From: Eubacteriales bacterium
Lineage (GTDB): Bacteria > Bacillota > Clostridia > Peptostreptococcales > Anaerovoracaceae
Assembly: GCA_028704515.1 (NCBI GenBank)
Contig: JAQWFH010000012.1
Coordinates: forward strand, 1-49,938
Reading direction: 5' to 3'
Length of the DNA stretch: 49,938 nt
In this document: positions 18,517-27,845 of the stretch, piece after piece
Numbering within the stretch: the stretch's first letter is position 1
How the letters are laid out: each line of letters opens with the position of its first letter
Made by a program: the position numbers and the translations under genes
The notes under the pieces: generated by a model
What the model was told of the DNA's origin: nothing
The model's database searches: none
Seen by the model: only the letters and a program-made list of their open reading frames with translations

Positions 18517-19605
18517 TTACATGTATTCGGCTATTTTGACCAAGGCATCGGTGGATGCCATGGCTCTGCTTGCGCTTTCCATCTCTTTTTGTTTTTCTTT
18601 ATCGTACATAACTGACATTACGGACGAAACTAGGATTTCATCGCTCAAAGCTGCCTCTTCGATAAGGATAGCGCCTCCCTTGTCAGCAATAGCTTTTGCG
18701 TTGTGGAACTGATGATTTCCCGTTACATTCGGAGATGGGATAAGTATTGCAGCTTTGCCGCAAGCAATTATCTCAGATATTGTAAGCGCTCCGGAACGGC
18801 TTATAACCAAATCCGCCGCCGCAAGATAGTTTGGCATATCTTCGATATATTCCAGTATCCTGATATTTTCATTGCTCAATATATTTTTTTGCTTTAGCGT
18901 TTCTTTCACATCTTTGTAATAGCGGTTGCCCGTAGCTAAAATTACATAAGTGTCTTTTTTATCAACAGCCAAGTCAAGCAAGGGCAAAACAGCTTCATTT
19001 ATGCGCTTTGCACCACCACTTCCGCCGAAGGAAAGAATCACAAATTTATCGCGCGGTATCGACAACAGCGCCCTCGCTTTTTCATTTTCTATATTCTTAA
19101 AAGCTTCACGCACAGGGTTTCCTGTAACAACCAGCTTTTTCTTGTCCTTAAAATATTTCTCAGCCTCTGGGAAAGCCAAAAACACCTTATCCACATATTT
19201 TTCAAGCAGCTTATTTGTCACTCCCGGGAATGTGTTCTGCTCGTGTATATATGTTTGTACTCCCATCCTCGCCGCTGTTCTTACTACGGGGGCACTTACA
19301 TAACCCCCTGTTCCTATCACAATATCCGGCTTGAAATCATTTATTATTCTTGCGGATTGCAAAGTGCCCTTTAACAAGTTTATTGCAGTTCCAACATTCT
19401 TCAAAAGATTCTTCCTACTAAATCCGCTGACTGTAATATATCTTATATCGTAGCCGCTTTTCGGTACGATGGTGCTTTCAAGACCGCGTTCGGTACCTAC
19501 AAACAAGATCTCGCTGCTAGGGTATTTTTCTTTTATTTTATCGGCGATAGCTATTGCGGGGTATATGTGCCCGCCTGTGCCTCCACCTGTCATTATAATC
19601 TTCAT
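18517..19605 (-). CDS. murG: MurG lipid II synthase (GlcNAc transferase)
   Basis: A 362-residue GT28 glycosyltransferase that adds GlcNAc to lipid I on the cytoplasmic membrane face. The N-terminal glycine-rich loop MTGGGTGGHIYPAIAIADK, 'IGTGGYVSAPVV' and 'YIHEQNTFPGVTNKLL' are the family signatures. 'ADLVISRSGALTISEI' and 'NVTGNHQFHNAKAI' form the UDP-GlcNAc-binding C-terminal region. It follows ftsW by 18 nt. Confidence 0.97.
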   Translation of the reverse strand: MKIIMTGGGTGGHIYPAIAIADKIKEKYPSSEILFVGTERGLESTIVPKSGYDIRYITVSGFSRKNLLKNVGTAINLLKGTLQSARIINDFKPDIVIGTGGYVSAPVVRTAARMGVQTYIHEQNTFPGVTNKLLEKYVDKVFLAFPEAEKYFKDKKKLVVTGNPVREAFKNIENEKARALLSIPRDKFVILSFGGSGGAKRINEAVLPLLDLAVDKKDTYVILATGNRYYKDVKETLKQKNILSNENIRILEYIEDMPNYLAAADLVISRSGALTISEIIACGKAAILIPSPNVTGNHQFHNAKAIADKGGAILIEEAALSDEILVSSVMSVMYDKEKQKEMESASRAMASTDALVKIAEYM

Positions 19606-19623
19606 ATCATTTCTCCAATATGC

Positions 19624-20763
19624 TTATTTTGCGGAATGCCTTGAGACATTTAAAAGTATACCTGCGGAACCCATAAATAACCAAAGGGCATTTCCTCCGT
19701 AAGACACGAAGGGAAGTGTTATTCCCGTGGGCGGCATGCTCGACGTTACTACCGCAAAATTCAAGATTAACTGGACAGCTATCATAATAACAATACCCGA
19801 TGCCAGCATAGTTCCAAACATTTCCTTTGCATTTATCGCAACGTGTATGCCTCTCCATATCAGCAGCATATAGCATGACATAAGTATAATTATACCGATA
19901 AACCCCAATTCCTCACCTATTATAGCAAGGATGAAATCGTTTTGCGGTTCGGGCAAATAAAGCGTCTTTTGTATACTCTTACCCAGCCCCAAGCCAAAAG
20001 CGCCACCGCTTCCCATCGCAAGAAGCCCTTGCACTACCTGGTAACCTTCTCCAAGCTTATCGGCAAAAGGATCAAGGAAACTTGTAAATCTTTTAAGCCA
20101 GTATCCTTCTTTATCGGCAAGTATAAGTGCAAGTATAGCAGCACCACCTGCTCCAACAACGCCTATTACATATTTCCAAGAAAGCCCGGCAACGAACATC
20201 ATCCCGACCATAATTCCACATATGGTGATTGCTGTCGAAAGATTTGGCTGCTTGATAATCAGACCGGCATAAACGGCCATGAGACATAACACGGGTAGCA
20301 CACCTCGCCAAAATGATTTGATACGAGAAGGATCCCTGCTAAAAAACCATGCGACAAATATTATCGCCGCTATTTTTGCTATTTCCCCCGGCATTATAGT
20401 CAATGCTTCGCTGTTACCAATACCAATCCATCTTGTTGCATTGTTTCTCGTCACTCCGAGCGGAGTATAAATTAGCATAAGTAATATAACAGAAACCCCC
20501 GTAAGAGGAACCGCTATTTTCTGCCATACTCTGTAATCCATCAGTGCACAGGCAGCCATAAGTAAAGCGCCTCCGGCGGCCCATATGAGATCGCGCTTGA
20601 GATAGTGATAAGGATTGTCGTATTTGCTTATCGCATAATAATAGCTGGCGCTGAAAACCATTATAATTCCAAAGACCACAAGGCCCAGCACCAATATAAG
20701 TATTGTAAAATCTCCTGATTTTAACTTGATATTCTTCGTTCTCGGCGTTCTTCTTTTTGCCAT
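19624..20763 (-). CDS. ftsW: SEDS peptidoglycan polymerase FtsW
   Basis: A 379-residue polytopic membrane protein with about ten predicted spans. SEDS-family motifs include 'KRDLIWAAGGAL', 'PGEIAKIAAIIFVAWF', 'KQPNLSTAITI' and the C-terminal 'PPTGITLPFVSYGGNALW'. It polymerises lipid II together with a class B PBP at the septum. The position between murD and murG and the presence of a PBP in the same cluster favour FtsW over RodA or SpoVE; the last cannot be fully excluded in a clostridium. Confidence 0.93.
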   Translation of the reverse strand: MAKRRTPRTKNIKLKSGDFTILILVLGLVVFGIIMVFSASYYYAISKYDNPYHYLKRDLIWAAGGALLMAACALMDYRVWQKIAVPLTGVSVILLMLIYTPLGVTRNNATRWIGIGNSEALTIMPGEIAKIAAIIFVAWFFSRDPSRIKSFWRGVLPVLCLMAVYAGLIIKQPNLSTAITICGIMVGMMFVAGLSWKYVIGVVGAGGAAILALILADKEGYWLKRFTSFLDPFADKLGEGYQVVQGLLAMGSGGAFGLGLGKSIQKTLYLPEPQNDFILAIIGEELGFIGIIILMSCYMLLIWRGIHVAINAKEMFGTMLASGIVIMIAVQLILNFAVVTSSMPPTGITLPFVSYGGNALWLFMGSAGILLNVSRHSAK

Positions 20764-20801
20764 AATATCCTCTTGAACAATTAATATTTTACGTGATCGC
20801 T

Positions 20802-22172
20802 TTATGCACCGCTCAATCCCTTAACGCAGCTCTTAAAATGTTCTCCCCTCTGCTCAAAGCAGGTGTACATATCCCAGCTGGCGCATGCAGGTGAAAGTAA
20901 AACTGTATCTCCCGGGTTTGCAATTTCAAAGCTACGGCGTACACATTCATCGAGATTATTGCATACAATGTAATCTGAAAAGCCGAGTTTTTCGGCAGTC
21001 TGTTTTATTTTTTCTGCAGTCTTTCCTATTAGCAAAAGCTGCTTTACTTTACCGTTGAAGGCGTTAATAAGCTCGTCAAATTCTCCGCCTTTGTCATACC
21101 CCCCTGCGATGAGGATTATAGGTGCATCGACAGCTTCTATAGCCTTTATCGAGGATTCCGCATTTGTGCCCTTTGAATCGTTTACAAATCTGACTCCGTC
21201 GACCGTATCAACATATTCCAGTCTATGCTCAACGCCTAAAAATTCTTTTAACGTATTTCTGATTATTTCCGGTTCTATGCCTGCAAAATATGAAATTCCA
21301 ACGGCTGCAAGTGCATTTTCAACATTGTGTGCTCCCGGTATACGAAGCTCGCTGACCGCACAAATTTCGATTATTTCTTGTTTTTCATTCTTTATAACTA
21401 TATTACCGTCTTTTACGAAGATACCAAAGTGCAGTTGTTTTTTTCTCGAAAAAGGAACGACCTTTGCTTCCGCCTTTTGTGCAAGCTTAACACACTCGGG
21501 GTCATCATCATTTATTACGAGGTATTGATCCTCGGTTTGATTTTCAAATATCTTCGCTTTCGCCGCTTCGTAATTTTCCATCGTCTTATGTCTGTCCATA
21601 TGATCCGGCGTTATATTGAGGATGGCAGAAATCTCCGGTTTGAAATCGTTTGTCGTCTCCAATTGGAAGCTGCTCGTCTCTGTAACGAGCCACGAATCGT
21701 CGTCTGCCGTTAACGCCATTGAAATTACTGCAACACCTATATTACCTACGACATAAGTTTTTCTCTTCGCCGCCTTAAAAATCTCACCCGCCAGCGTTGT
21801 GGTAGTTGTCTTCCCATTTGTTCCTGTAATGGCAATGTATTTTCCTTGCCCTATTCTGTAGGCGATTTCGAGCTCCCCTATTATTTCCACACCCTTCTCC
21901 TTGGCCTCAGCGATGAAGTTAAGATCCACCGACACACCGGGGCTTAGGATAAGCATATGATATTCCCCTATATTCTCAGGCACGCAGCCAAAATAGCATT
22001 TGACATTTTTCCCTTTTAAAAAGCTTATCAGCTGAGGGTCTATCTGTTCGGGACGCTTCGTATCCTGCACGGAAATTTGTGCTTCAAGCTTAAGCAAGGC
22101 TTGAGTTGCGGCTATTCCGGATTTACCCATCCCTATAATCAATACTTTTTTATTCTTTACTATATTCTTCAT
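20802..22172 (-). CDS. murD: UDP-MurNAc-L-Ala:D-Glu ligase MurD
   Basis: A 456-residue Mur ligase that adds D-glutamate to UDP-MurNAc-L-alanine. All three domains are present: an N-terminal Rossmann UDP-binding domain ('KVLIIGMGKSGIA'), the central ATPase with 'AITGTNGKTTTTTLAGEI', and a C-terminal domain with 'FVNDSKGTNAESSIKAIEA' and 'LLSPACASWDMY'. I chose the ATG at 22172, with TTGGAG upstream, 14 nt after the mraY stop; the longer frame starts inside mraY. Confidence 0.96.
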   Translation of the reverse strand: MKNIVKNKKVLIIGMGKSGIAATQALLKLEAQISVQDTKRPEQIDPQLISFLKGKNVKCYFGCVPENIGEYHMLILSPGVSVDLNFIAEAKEKGVEIIGELEIAYRIGQGKYIAITGTNGKTTTTTLAGEIFKAAKRKTYVVGNIGVAVISMALTADDDSWLVTETSSFQLETTNDFKPEISAILNITPDHMDRHKTMENYEAAKAKIFENQTEDQYLVINDDDPECVKLAQKAEAKVVPFSRKKQLHFGIFVKDGNIVIKNEKQEIIEICAVSELRIPGAHNVENALAAVGISYFAGIEPEIIRNTLKEFLGVEHRLEYVDTVDGVRFVNDSKGTNAESSIKAIEAVDAPIILIAGGYDKGGEFDELINAFNGKVKQLLLIGKTAEKIKQTAEKLGFSDYIVCNNLDECVRRSFEIANPGDTVLLSPACASWDMYTCFEQRGEHFKSCVKGLSGA

Positions 22173-22186
22173 ACATTTTTCTCCTA

Positions 22187-23170
22187 TTAAAGTGCCGATA
22201 ATGCTATACTGCAGCATATCAACGAGGCTACCCAAAATAATGCTACAACATTTTTTTCTTTCATCCCTTTTAATTCAAAGTGATGGTGAAGTGGAGCCAT
22301 TTTGAAAAATCTTTTTCCTGTAGATTTAAAATACAAGACCTGTATTATTACCGAAACAGCCTCTACCACATATACAAGACCTGCAATCGGCAATAGCAGC
22401 GTCATGTTCATTTGCACGGCCGCTACTGCAATCCCTCCCCCTAGAGCAAGGGAACCGGTATCTCCCATAAATATCTTAGCCGGGTTCTTATTGAAAATAA
22501 GGAAGCCCAAACAAGCACCGCACAGAGCCGCACAGAAGTACATCGCGGCGCCAAAATTGTATGTAGCTGCAGCTACAGCAAAAAATAGACAAGTCACAGC
22601 CGTCACTCCCGAAGCAAGACCATCCAGACCATCAGTCAGATTTACGCTGTTTGTCATAGCTACAATCACAAAAGCAATAAAAGGTATATACCCTATACCG
22701 AAGTCGGCATATATGTCGATAAAAGGTATATAAACCGCAGTTTTCGATATAGAATATTCGGCCATATACGCCGCAATTCCAATACCGAATGTAACCTGTA
22801 CCGCAAGCTTCTGCCAAGCCCTAAGTCCGAGGTTGCGTTTTTTAATTACCTTTGTAAAATCATCCCAAAATCCGAGAAGACCGAAAATAATAAACGCTGC
22901 GGTAATAACGATTATATCCCTGATTTGTCCGGGGAAAATCAATGATGCGCCAAGTGCCGTAATCACGGTCGCAAATATTATGGCTATACCGCCCATGCTC
23001 GGGGTCCCGCTTTTCACCATATGAGACTTGGGTCCTTCTTCTCTGATATTTTGTCCGAATTGTCTTTTTTTAAGAGCCGGCAAAAGAAGAGCCGTCGCGC
23101 CGGTTCCGACAATAAACGCACTGAAAATTATAACCCCGATTTGCACAAACGCTGCATTAAACATATCCAT
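22187..23170 (-). CDS. mraY: Phospho-MurNAc-pentapeptide transferase MraY
   Basis: A 327-residue polytopic membrane enzyme making lipid I from undecaprenyl phosphate and UDP-MurNAc-pentapeptide. The 'GTPSMGGIAIIFA' region, 'NLTDGLDGLASGVTAV' (with the catalytic Asp cluster) and 'FMGDTGSLALGGGIA' are all present, as is the C-terminal 'PLHHHFELKG'. The length is standard. It lies 9 nt after murF. Confidence 0.97.
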   Translation of the reverse strand: MDMFNAAFVQIGVIIFSAFIVGTGATALLLPALKKRQFGQNIREEGPKSHMVKSGTPSMGGIAIIFATVITALGASLIFPGQIRDIIVITAAFIIFGLLGFWDDFTKVIKKRNLGLRAWQKLAVQVTFGIGIAAYMAEYSISKTAVYIPFIDIYADFGIGYIPFIAFVIVAMTNSVNLTDGLDGLASGVTAVTCLFFAVAAATYNFGAAMYFCAALCGACLGFLIFNKNPAKIFMGDTGSLALGGGIAVAAVQMNMTLLLPIAGLVYVVEAVSVIIQVLYFKSTGKRFFKMAPLHHHFELKGMKEKNVVALFWVASLICCSIALSAL

Positions 23171-23179
23171 TATCCTTTG

Positions 23180-24559
23180 TTATTCTAATATTTTCTTCAC
23201 AATTTGTTCCATTTTCATCCCCCTTGATCCTTTTACAAGAATCACATCTCCCTTTTGAATAATCTTATCTATTTCTTTGATAAAATCGCCTTTTGTATTG
23301 AAGTGCTTCGTACGATCCTTCATCCCCTTCAATGAGCCCTCGTTTATATATTGAGCATAGCTGCCTATAGTTATCAACAGGTCGAGATTGCTTTCACCTA
23401 CAAACTCTCCTACCTCGCGATGATATTTTTCGCTTTGTTCTCCAAGTCCAAACATATCCCCCAATATGGCGACCCTGCGAAGCCCGGCTATAGACATAAG
23501 CGTCAAAATGCCGGCTTTCATGGAATCGGGACTTGCGTTGTAGGTGTCATCTATTACTTTTATTCCATGGTTTCCTTTTATTGAAAGCCTCTTATCAGTA
23601 ATTTTCATTCCGGCAAGCCCTTTTGCAGCTTCATCCGGTTCTACCCCAAAACACGAAGCGGCCGCTATCGCAAGCGCCGCATTATATGCATTATGCTCGC
23701 CCGGCACAGGCAGTTTTATACGCTGTGTCTTATAATTGTGCTCAATCGTAAATTCTACACCTTTTTCCCCCAAATTGCAAATATCCGATAAAATAAAATC
23801 GCTGTTTCCGTCCTTGCCGACGGAAATAATGTGATAGTTGCCTTTAGCCGATGCTTTTTTTAGCAAATCTCCATCCTCATATATGACAAGATAGTCATCG
23901 GGAGTAAGAAATTCCGCTATTTCCAGCTTTGCCCTCAAGATCGCTCCTCTGCTTCCCGCCGTTTCTATGTGAGCGGACCCTACATTTGTTATCACAGCCA
24001 CATGCGGTCTGACTATATCTGCAAGGAGCCTAATTTCACCCTCGCGCTCCATTCCCATTTCAAATACCGCAGCCTTTGTATCCTCATTTATAAGAAATGC
24101 CGTAAGCGGCAATCCAATTTCATTATTATAGTTTTTTTCTGGTTTTACGGTTTTATATCTCGTTGCCATGACAGCGGCAAGCATGTCTCTCGTGCTGGTC
24201 TTTCCTACACTGCCGGTTACTGCAAATTTTTTTATATCAAATCGCGGAAGGTATTCTTTCGCAAGGCTTTGCAAAGCCTTTACCGTGTTATCTACGAGCA
24301 ATACACATACATCCCGCCCCTTTACGGCAGCCAAAGCCGCTTCCCTATCGGAAACGACGGCGGCCTTACATCCCGCATTGAAGACATCATCTAAGAAATC
24401 ATGTGCATCGTGATTCTCGCCGATTATAGCAAAAAATATATCGCTTGACTGCGTTTGCCTCGAATCTATTGAAATTCCCGAAATATAATTTTCTTTATCT
24501 CCGGCAATTAATTCTGCTCCGAGAATATCCTTTATGTTCCCTATAGTTGTCTTTTTCAT
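23180..24559 (-). CDS. murF: UDP-MurNAc-tripeptide:D-Ala-D-Ala ligase MurF
   Basis: A 459-residue full-length Mur ligase. The N-terminal MurF domain ('GISIDSRQTQSSDIFFAI') is intact, followed by the central ATPase ('AVTGSVGKTSTRDMLAAVMA', where the usual TNGKT is SVGKT as in other MurF) and the C-terminal domain ('VIDDTYNASPDSMKAGI'). It adds D-Ala-D-Ala to UDP-MurNAc-tripeptide. The start overlaps the murE stop by 4 nt (ATGA), indicating coupling. Confidence 0.95.
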   Translation of the reverse strand: MKKTTIGNIKDILGAELIAGDKENYISGISIDSRQTQSSDIFFAIIGENHDAHDFLDDVFNAGCKAAVVSDREAALAAVKGRDVCVLLVDNTVKALQSLAKEYLPRFDIKKFAVTGSVGKTSTRDMLAAVMATRYKTVKPEKNYNNEIGLPLTAFLINEDTKAAVFEMGMEREGEIRLLADIVRPHVAVITNVGSAHIETAGSRGAILRAKLEIAEFLTPDDYLVIYEDGDLLKKASAKGNYHIISVGKDGNSDFILSDICNLGEKGVEFTIEHNYKTQRIKLPVPGEHNAYNAALAIAAASCFGVEPDEAAKGLAGMKITDKRLSIKGNHGIKVIDDTYNASPDSMKAGILTLMSIAGLRRVAILGDMFGLGEQSEKYHREVGEFVGESNLDLLITIGSYAQYINEGSLKGMKDRTKHFNTKGDFIKEIDKIIQKGDVILVKGSRGMKMEQIVKKILE

Positions 24560-25716
24560 AAAAACTCCTTGATTACCTCTTTGTCATCAAAATCTCTTAT
24601 TTCGTTCTCGAATATTTGTGTTTTTTCGTGGCCTTTGCCCGCAACAACGATTATATCTCCGGGTTCGGAGGATTGGATTGCTTTCTTAATCGCCTCCTCT
24701 CTCTCCTCTATTATGCTGTATGCACAGCCCGTCCCGTAGATACCGTCCTCAATCATCGCAAATATATCTTCACTTTTTTCGTCTCGCGGATTATCGTTTG
24801 TTATTATACAAATATCAGACATTTCCCCCGCTATCACTCCCATTTGCTTTCGTTTTTCTTTATCTCTGCGACCTCCGCATCCGAATACCGTTATGAGCCT
24901 GCGCTTCCTTTCATTTGCTATCATTGCAGCCGCCCCTAAAATATTTTCAAGTGCATCGGGAGTATGCGCATAATCGACTATTGCTGTTGCTCCTGTTTTT
25001 TCTCCGTGTATTATTTCTGCCCTTCCCGGCACCCCGGAAAAGCTTTCAAGTCCGATTTTTATATATTTCGAATCAATACCGGCTGAATATGCCAGCCCAG
25101 CTGCCAAAGCGGCGTCCATAGCTGCATATTCTCCTATTGCTGACAGGGTTAAGCTAATTGTGTCTTCCTGTCTTTTTAGAATAAGCTTTCCTCCCTCAAG
25201 TCCCTGGCCTGCCCAACTGGCATAAATATCGCTTTCTTTATTTTTCATTGAAACAGTAATTTTATTTATATGAGAAGAATTTATTTCAAGATTTAATTTC
25301 CGACCATACATATCGTCTATATTTATCACCACTGCTTTCACAGAAGGATATTGGAACAATTTTTTCTTTGCCTCATAATATCTTTCCATGGTATTGTGAT
25401 AATCCAAGTGGTCGCGACTCAGATTTGTAAATGCGGCATTTGTAATCCCCACTTCGTCGGTTCTTCCTTGATCCAACGCATGAGAGGAAGCCTCCATAAT
25501 TACATTTCTTATATCAAGCTCCCTATATTTTTTAAAATATTCTTCTAACAACGCTTTCCCCGGAGTCGTATTTTTTACTTCGTAAAATTCTCCTCCGATT
25601 TCATGAATTATCGTTCCTATTAGACCTGTTTTTTCTCCTGCAGCTTCGATTATACTTCTGAGCATATATGAAACCGTCGTTTTACCGTTCGTACCGGTTA
25701 TAGCAAAAACATTCAT
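24556..25716 (-). CDS. murE: MurE-type ligase lacking the N-terminal domain
   Basis: A 386-residue protein with the central and C-terminal domains of MurE, the ligase that adds the third amino acid to UDP-MurNAc-dipeptide. The ATP loop GTNGKTT is at residues 8-14, then 'EASSHALDQGRT' (75-86), 'NLSRDHLDYH', 'VPGRAEII', 'DYAHTPDALENIL' and DNPR (308-311). DNPR is the meso-diaminopimelate specificity motif. Typical MurE is about 480-500 residues with the P-loop near residue 110. Here the first ~100 residues, the UDP-binding domain, are missing. There is no room for them: the preceding PBP gene is complete and stops 6 nt before this ATG. The activity is expected but not certain. Confidence 0.85.
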   Translation of the reverse strand: MNVFAITGTNGKTTVSYMLRSIIEAAGEKTGLIGTIIHEIGGEFYEVKNTTPGKALLEEYFKKYRELDIRNVIMEASSHALDQGRTDEVGITNAAFTNLSRDHLDYHNTMERYYEAKKKLFQYPSVKAVVINIDDMYGRKLNLEINSSHINKITVSMKNKESDIYASWAGQGLEGGKLILKRQEDTISLTLSAIGEYAAMDAALAAGLAYSAGIDSKYIKIGLESFSGVPGRAEIIHGEKTGATAIVDYAHTPDALENILGAAAMIANERKRRLITVFGCGGRRDKEKRKQMGVIAGEMSDICIITNDNPRDEKSEDIFAMIEDGIYGTGCAYSIIEEREEAIKKAIQSSEPGDIIVVAGKGHEKTQIFENEIRDFDDKEVIKEFL

Positions 25717-25722
25717 TGATTA

Positions 25723-27723
25723 TCACTCCCTATACAAATAAACTGTACCTCCTGAGCTCATCCGTTCACCGGCCTTAGGGTATTGATCTACAATGATAAA
25801 ATCTTCATTTGTTGTCGCCGCCGGGCTAACTGTATATTTTAATGAAAGTCCTCCCAAAATCCCTATCGCATCCGATAAGCTGTTGCCCGTTATTTGGGGC
25901 ACCTCTACCATCTTGCTTTTTAATTGCTCTCTTTCCTCTTCCGTATATTCTGGTTTAATTTCAAGATATCTAAGTGTATCTTCAAGTATTTCCTTTGCGT
26001 ATGGAGCCGCTACAACGCTTCCGAATTTTGTACCCTGCGGATTGTCGACTACGATGAGAATTGCAACCTTCGGATCGTCCATAGGTGCCATACCGATGAA
26101 TGAGGAATACGTTTCGGAAGAATACTTGCCCTGAGCAGGTTTGTTTGCAGTTCCCGTCTTTCCTCCGACTCTATATCCCGGAACCTTTGCATTTCCGCCT
26201 CCTCCCTCGGATACTACATATTTCATTATTTCGCACATTTCTCCGGCCGTTTTTTTCGAAATTACTTTTCTTACAACTGTCGGCTTAAATTCTTTTATTG
26301 TGTTGCCATCCGAATCCCGGAGAGCCTTAACAAGTCTCGGCTGCATCAGGTTCCCTTCATTTCCTAAGGAGGAAATTGCCGTAATTTGCTGTAGCATGGT
26401 TACCGCAATACCTTGACCGTAAGACATAGTTGTAAGCTCAACAGGTCCCGTCTGTGCAGGTTTATATACTATCGAGCCTCCTTCGCCCGGATAATCTATA
26501 CCTGTTTTTTCAGTCATACCGAACAGCTGCATATATTCATAAAATTTATCCTTGCCCACTCTATGCGCCAGTGTTGAGAAAACCGGGTTACAAGAGTTTC
26601 CTACAGCTTCGATAAGTGTTTGATGCCCGTGTGGTCTGCCTTGTCTCCAGCAATGCAGAGTTACTCCTGCAACCTGGTATGAGTAATTGCACACAAATGT
26701 ATCGCTGAGCGATGTCAAATTTTCTTCAATTGCGACTGCCGTAGTCAATAGCTTCGATGTGGAACCGGGTTCGTATATATCACTTACAATAGGATTTCTC
26801 CACATTTTATTCCAATAATCCAATTTTTCTTTGTCGCTCAATTCCTCTACATAGGCAGCTTCCCCTTCATCCAGTGGCACTCTTGGATTATTCGGATTGT
26901 AATCCGGAGCCACTGCCATCGCAAGAATATCTCCGCTTTGTGGATCCATTACTATGCACATTACTCTGTCCGAGTTGCTTGCTTCCATTGCTTTTTCAAT
27001 TGTTTTTTCAACGTAATGCTGTATTACTTCATCTATTGTCAATATGATGTTAAGACCGTCCTCGGCGCTGTAATACTTTTCAACCCCGTAGCTCAAGTCA
27101 TTTCCCGCTGAATCTGTATTTTTTATCCACCTGCCCGATATTCCGGACAAATATTGATTGTATTTCAATTCAATTCCTGCAAGACCGGAATTATCGTCCG
27201 TCACGCTTCCCAGAAGATGTGATGCAAAAGCTCCCAGAGGATAATATCTCTTTACATCCTCAGAGATTTCCACGCCCGGTATTTTTTGTTCCCTTATTTT
27301 ATCAGCTGTATCCTTTTCGAGATATTTTGCCACCTTCACTAAGGCTTGATTTTTTGTTACCGACTCCTTTACTTTTTCTCTATCGATTACAAGTATCTCC
27401 GAAAGGGTGCTTATGTGAAGCTCTAGATTTGCTGCTTTTTCCTCTTTACTTTTGCCATCGGATTGTATTTGCCCAGGCCTTACCCATACTGAATAGCAAG
27501 CTGCACTTACTGCAAGATCTTCGCCGTTTCTATCATATATGGTTCCCCTTTTTGCTTCTATCGGCACGTCACGCGTTTGCTGTTCTACCGCCATGTTGCT
27601 GTACTCTTCCGCTCTTATTATTTGATGCCATCCTGAGCGCACACATAAACACACCATAGCTATACATATGATGCTGAATGTGAGTGCTATTCTTTTTCTC
27701 ACTCTATTTGATACAGGTCCCAC
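25723..27723 (-). CDS. Class B penicillin-binding protein with PASTA domain
   Basis: A 666-residue transpeptidase with a single N-terminal membrane segment (about 12-28), a dimerisation/pedestal domain ('VPIEAKRGTIYDRNGEDLAV'), and a transpeptidase domain with SxxK at 321-324 (STSK), SCN at 377-379 and KTG at 522-524. One PASTA domain ends the protein (about 605-666). This is the septal FtsI/PBP2B or sporulation SpoVD type; the pairing with ftsW in the cluster favours a division role. The start is a GTG with no well-spaced ribosome binding site; the closest, AAAGGGGGG, lies before an intervening hairpin. Confidence 0.93.
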   Translation of the reverse strand: MGPVSNRVRKRIALTFSIICIAMVCLCVRSGWHQIIRAEEYSNMAVEQQTRDVPIEAKRGTIYDRNGEDLAVSAACYSVWVRPGQIQSDGKSKEEKAANLELHISTLSEILVIDREKVKESVTKNQALVKVAKYLEKDTADKIREQKIPGVEISEDVKRYYPLGAFASHLLGSVTDDNSGLAGIELKYNQYLSGISGRWIKNTDSAGNDLSYGVEKYYSAEDGLNIILTIDEVIQHYVEKTIEKAMEASNSDRVMCIVMDPQSGDILAMAVAPDYNPNNPRVPLDEGEAAYVEELSDKEKLDYWNKMWRNPIVSDIYEPGSTSKLLTTAVAIEENLTSLSDTFVCNYSYQVAGVTLHCWRQGRPHGHQTLIEAVGNSCNPVFSTLAHRVGKDKFYEYMQLFGMTEKTGIDYPGEGGSIVYKPAQTGPVELTTMSYGQGIAVTMLQQITAISSLGNEGNLMQPRLVKALRDSDGNTIKEFKPTVVRKVISKKTAGEMCEIMKYVVSEGGGGNAKVPGYRVGGKTGTANKPAQGKYSSETYSSFIGMAPMDDPKVAILIVVDNPQGTKFGSVVAAPYAKEILEDTLRYLEIKPEYTEEEREQLKSKMVEVPQITGNSLSDAIGILGGLSLKYTVSPAATTNEDFIIVDQYPKAGERMSSGGTVYLYRE

Positions 27724-27735
27724 AGATAAAATAAA

Positions 27736-27774
27736 ACCGGATTTCTTTATTATTGCATAATTAAGTTATCCGGT
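27736..27774 (-). promoter_or_regulatory. Hairpin in the ftsL-PBP gap (attenuator or RBS-bringing stem)
   Basis: On the minus strand, ACCGGAT (27768-27774) and ATCCGGT (27736-27742) form a perfect 7-bp stem with a 25-nt AT-rich loop, followed by TTTATTTTAT and then the GTG start of the PBP gene. A strong ribosome binding site, AAAGGGGGG, abuts the 5' side of the stem. It may be a partial terminator, or a stem that brings the site close to the start codon. Confidence 0.5.
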
Positions 27775-27845
27775 CCCCCCTTTCTATATGTAATTATAAG
27801 AATGCTTGTGTTTCCTAAGGTTCTTTTATTTATATTTCTCCTCTT

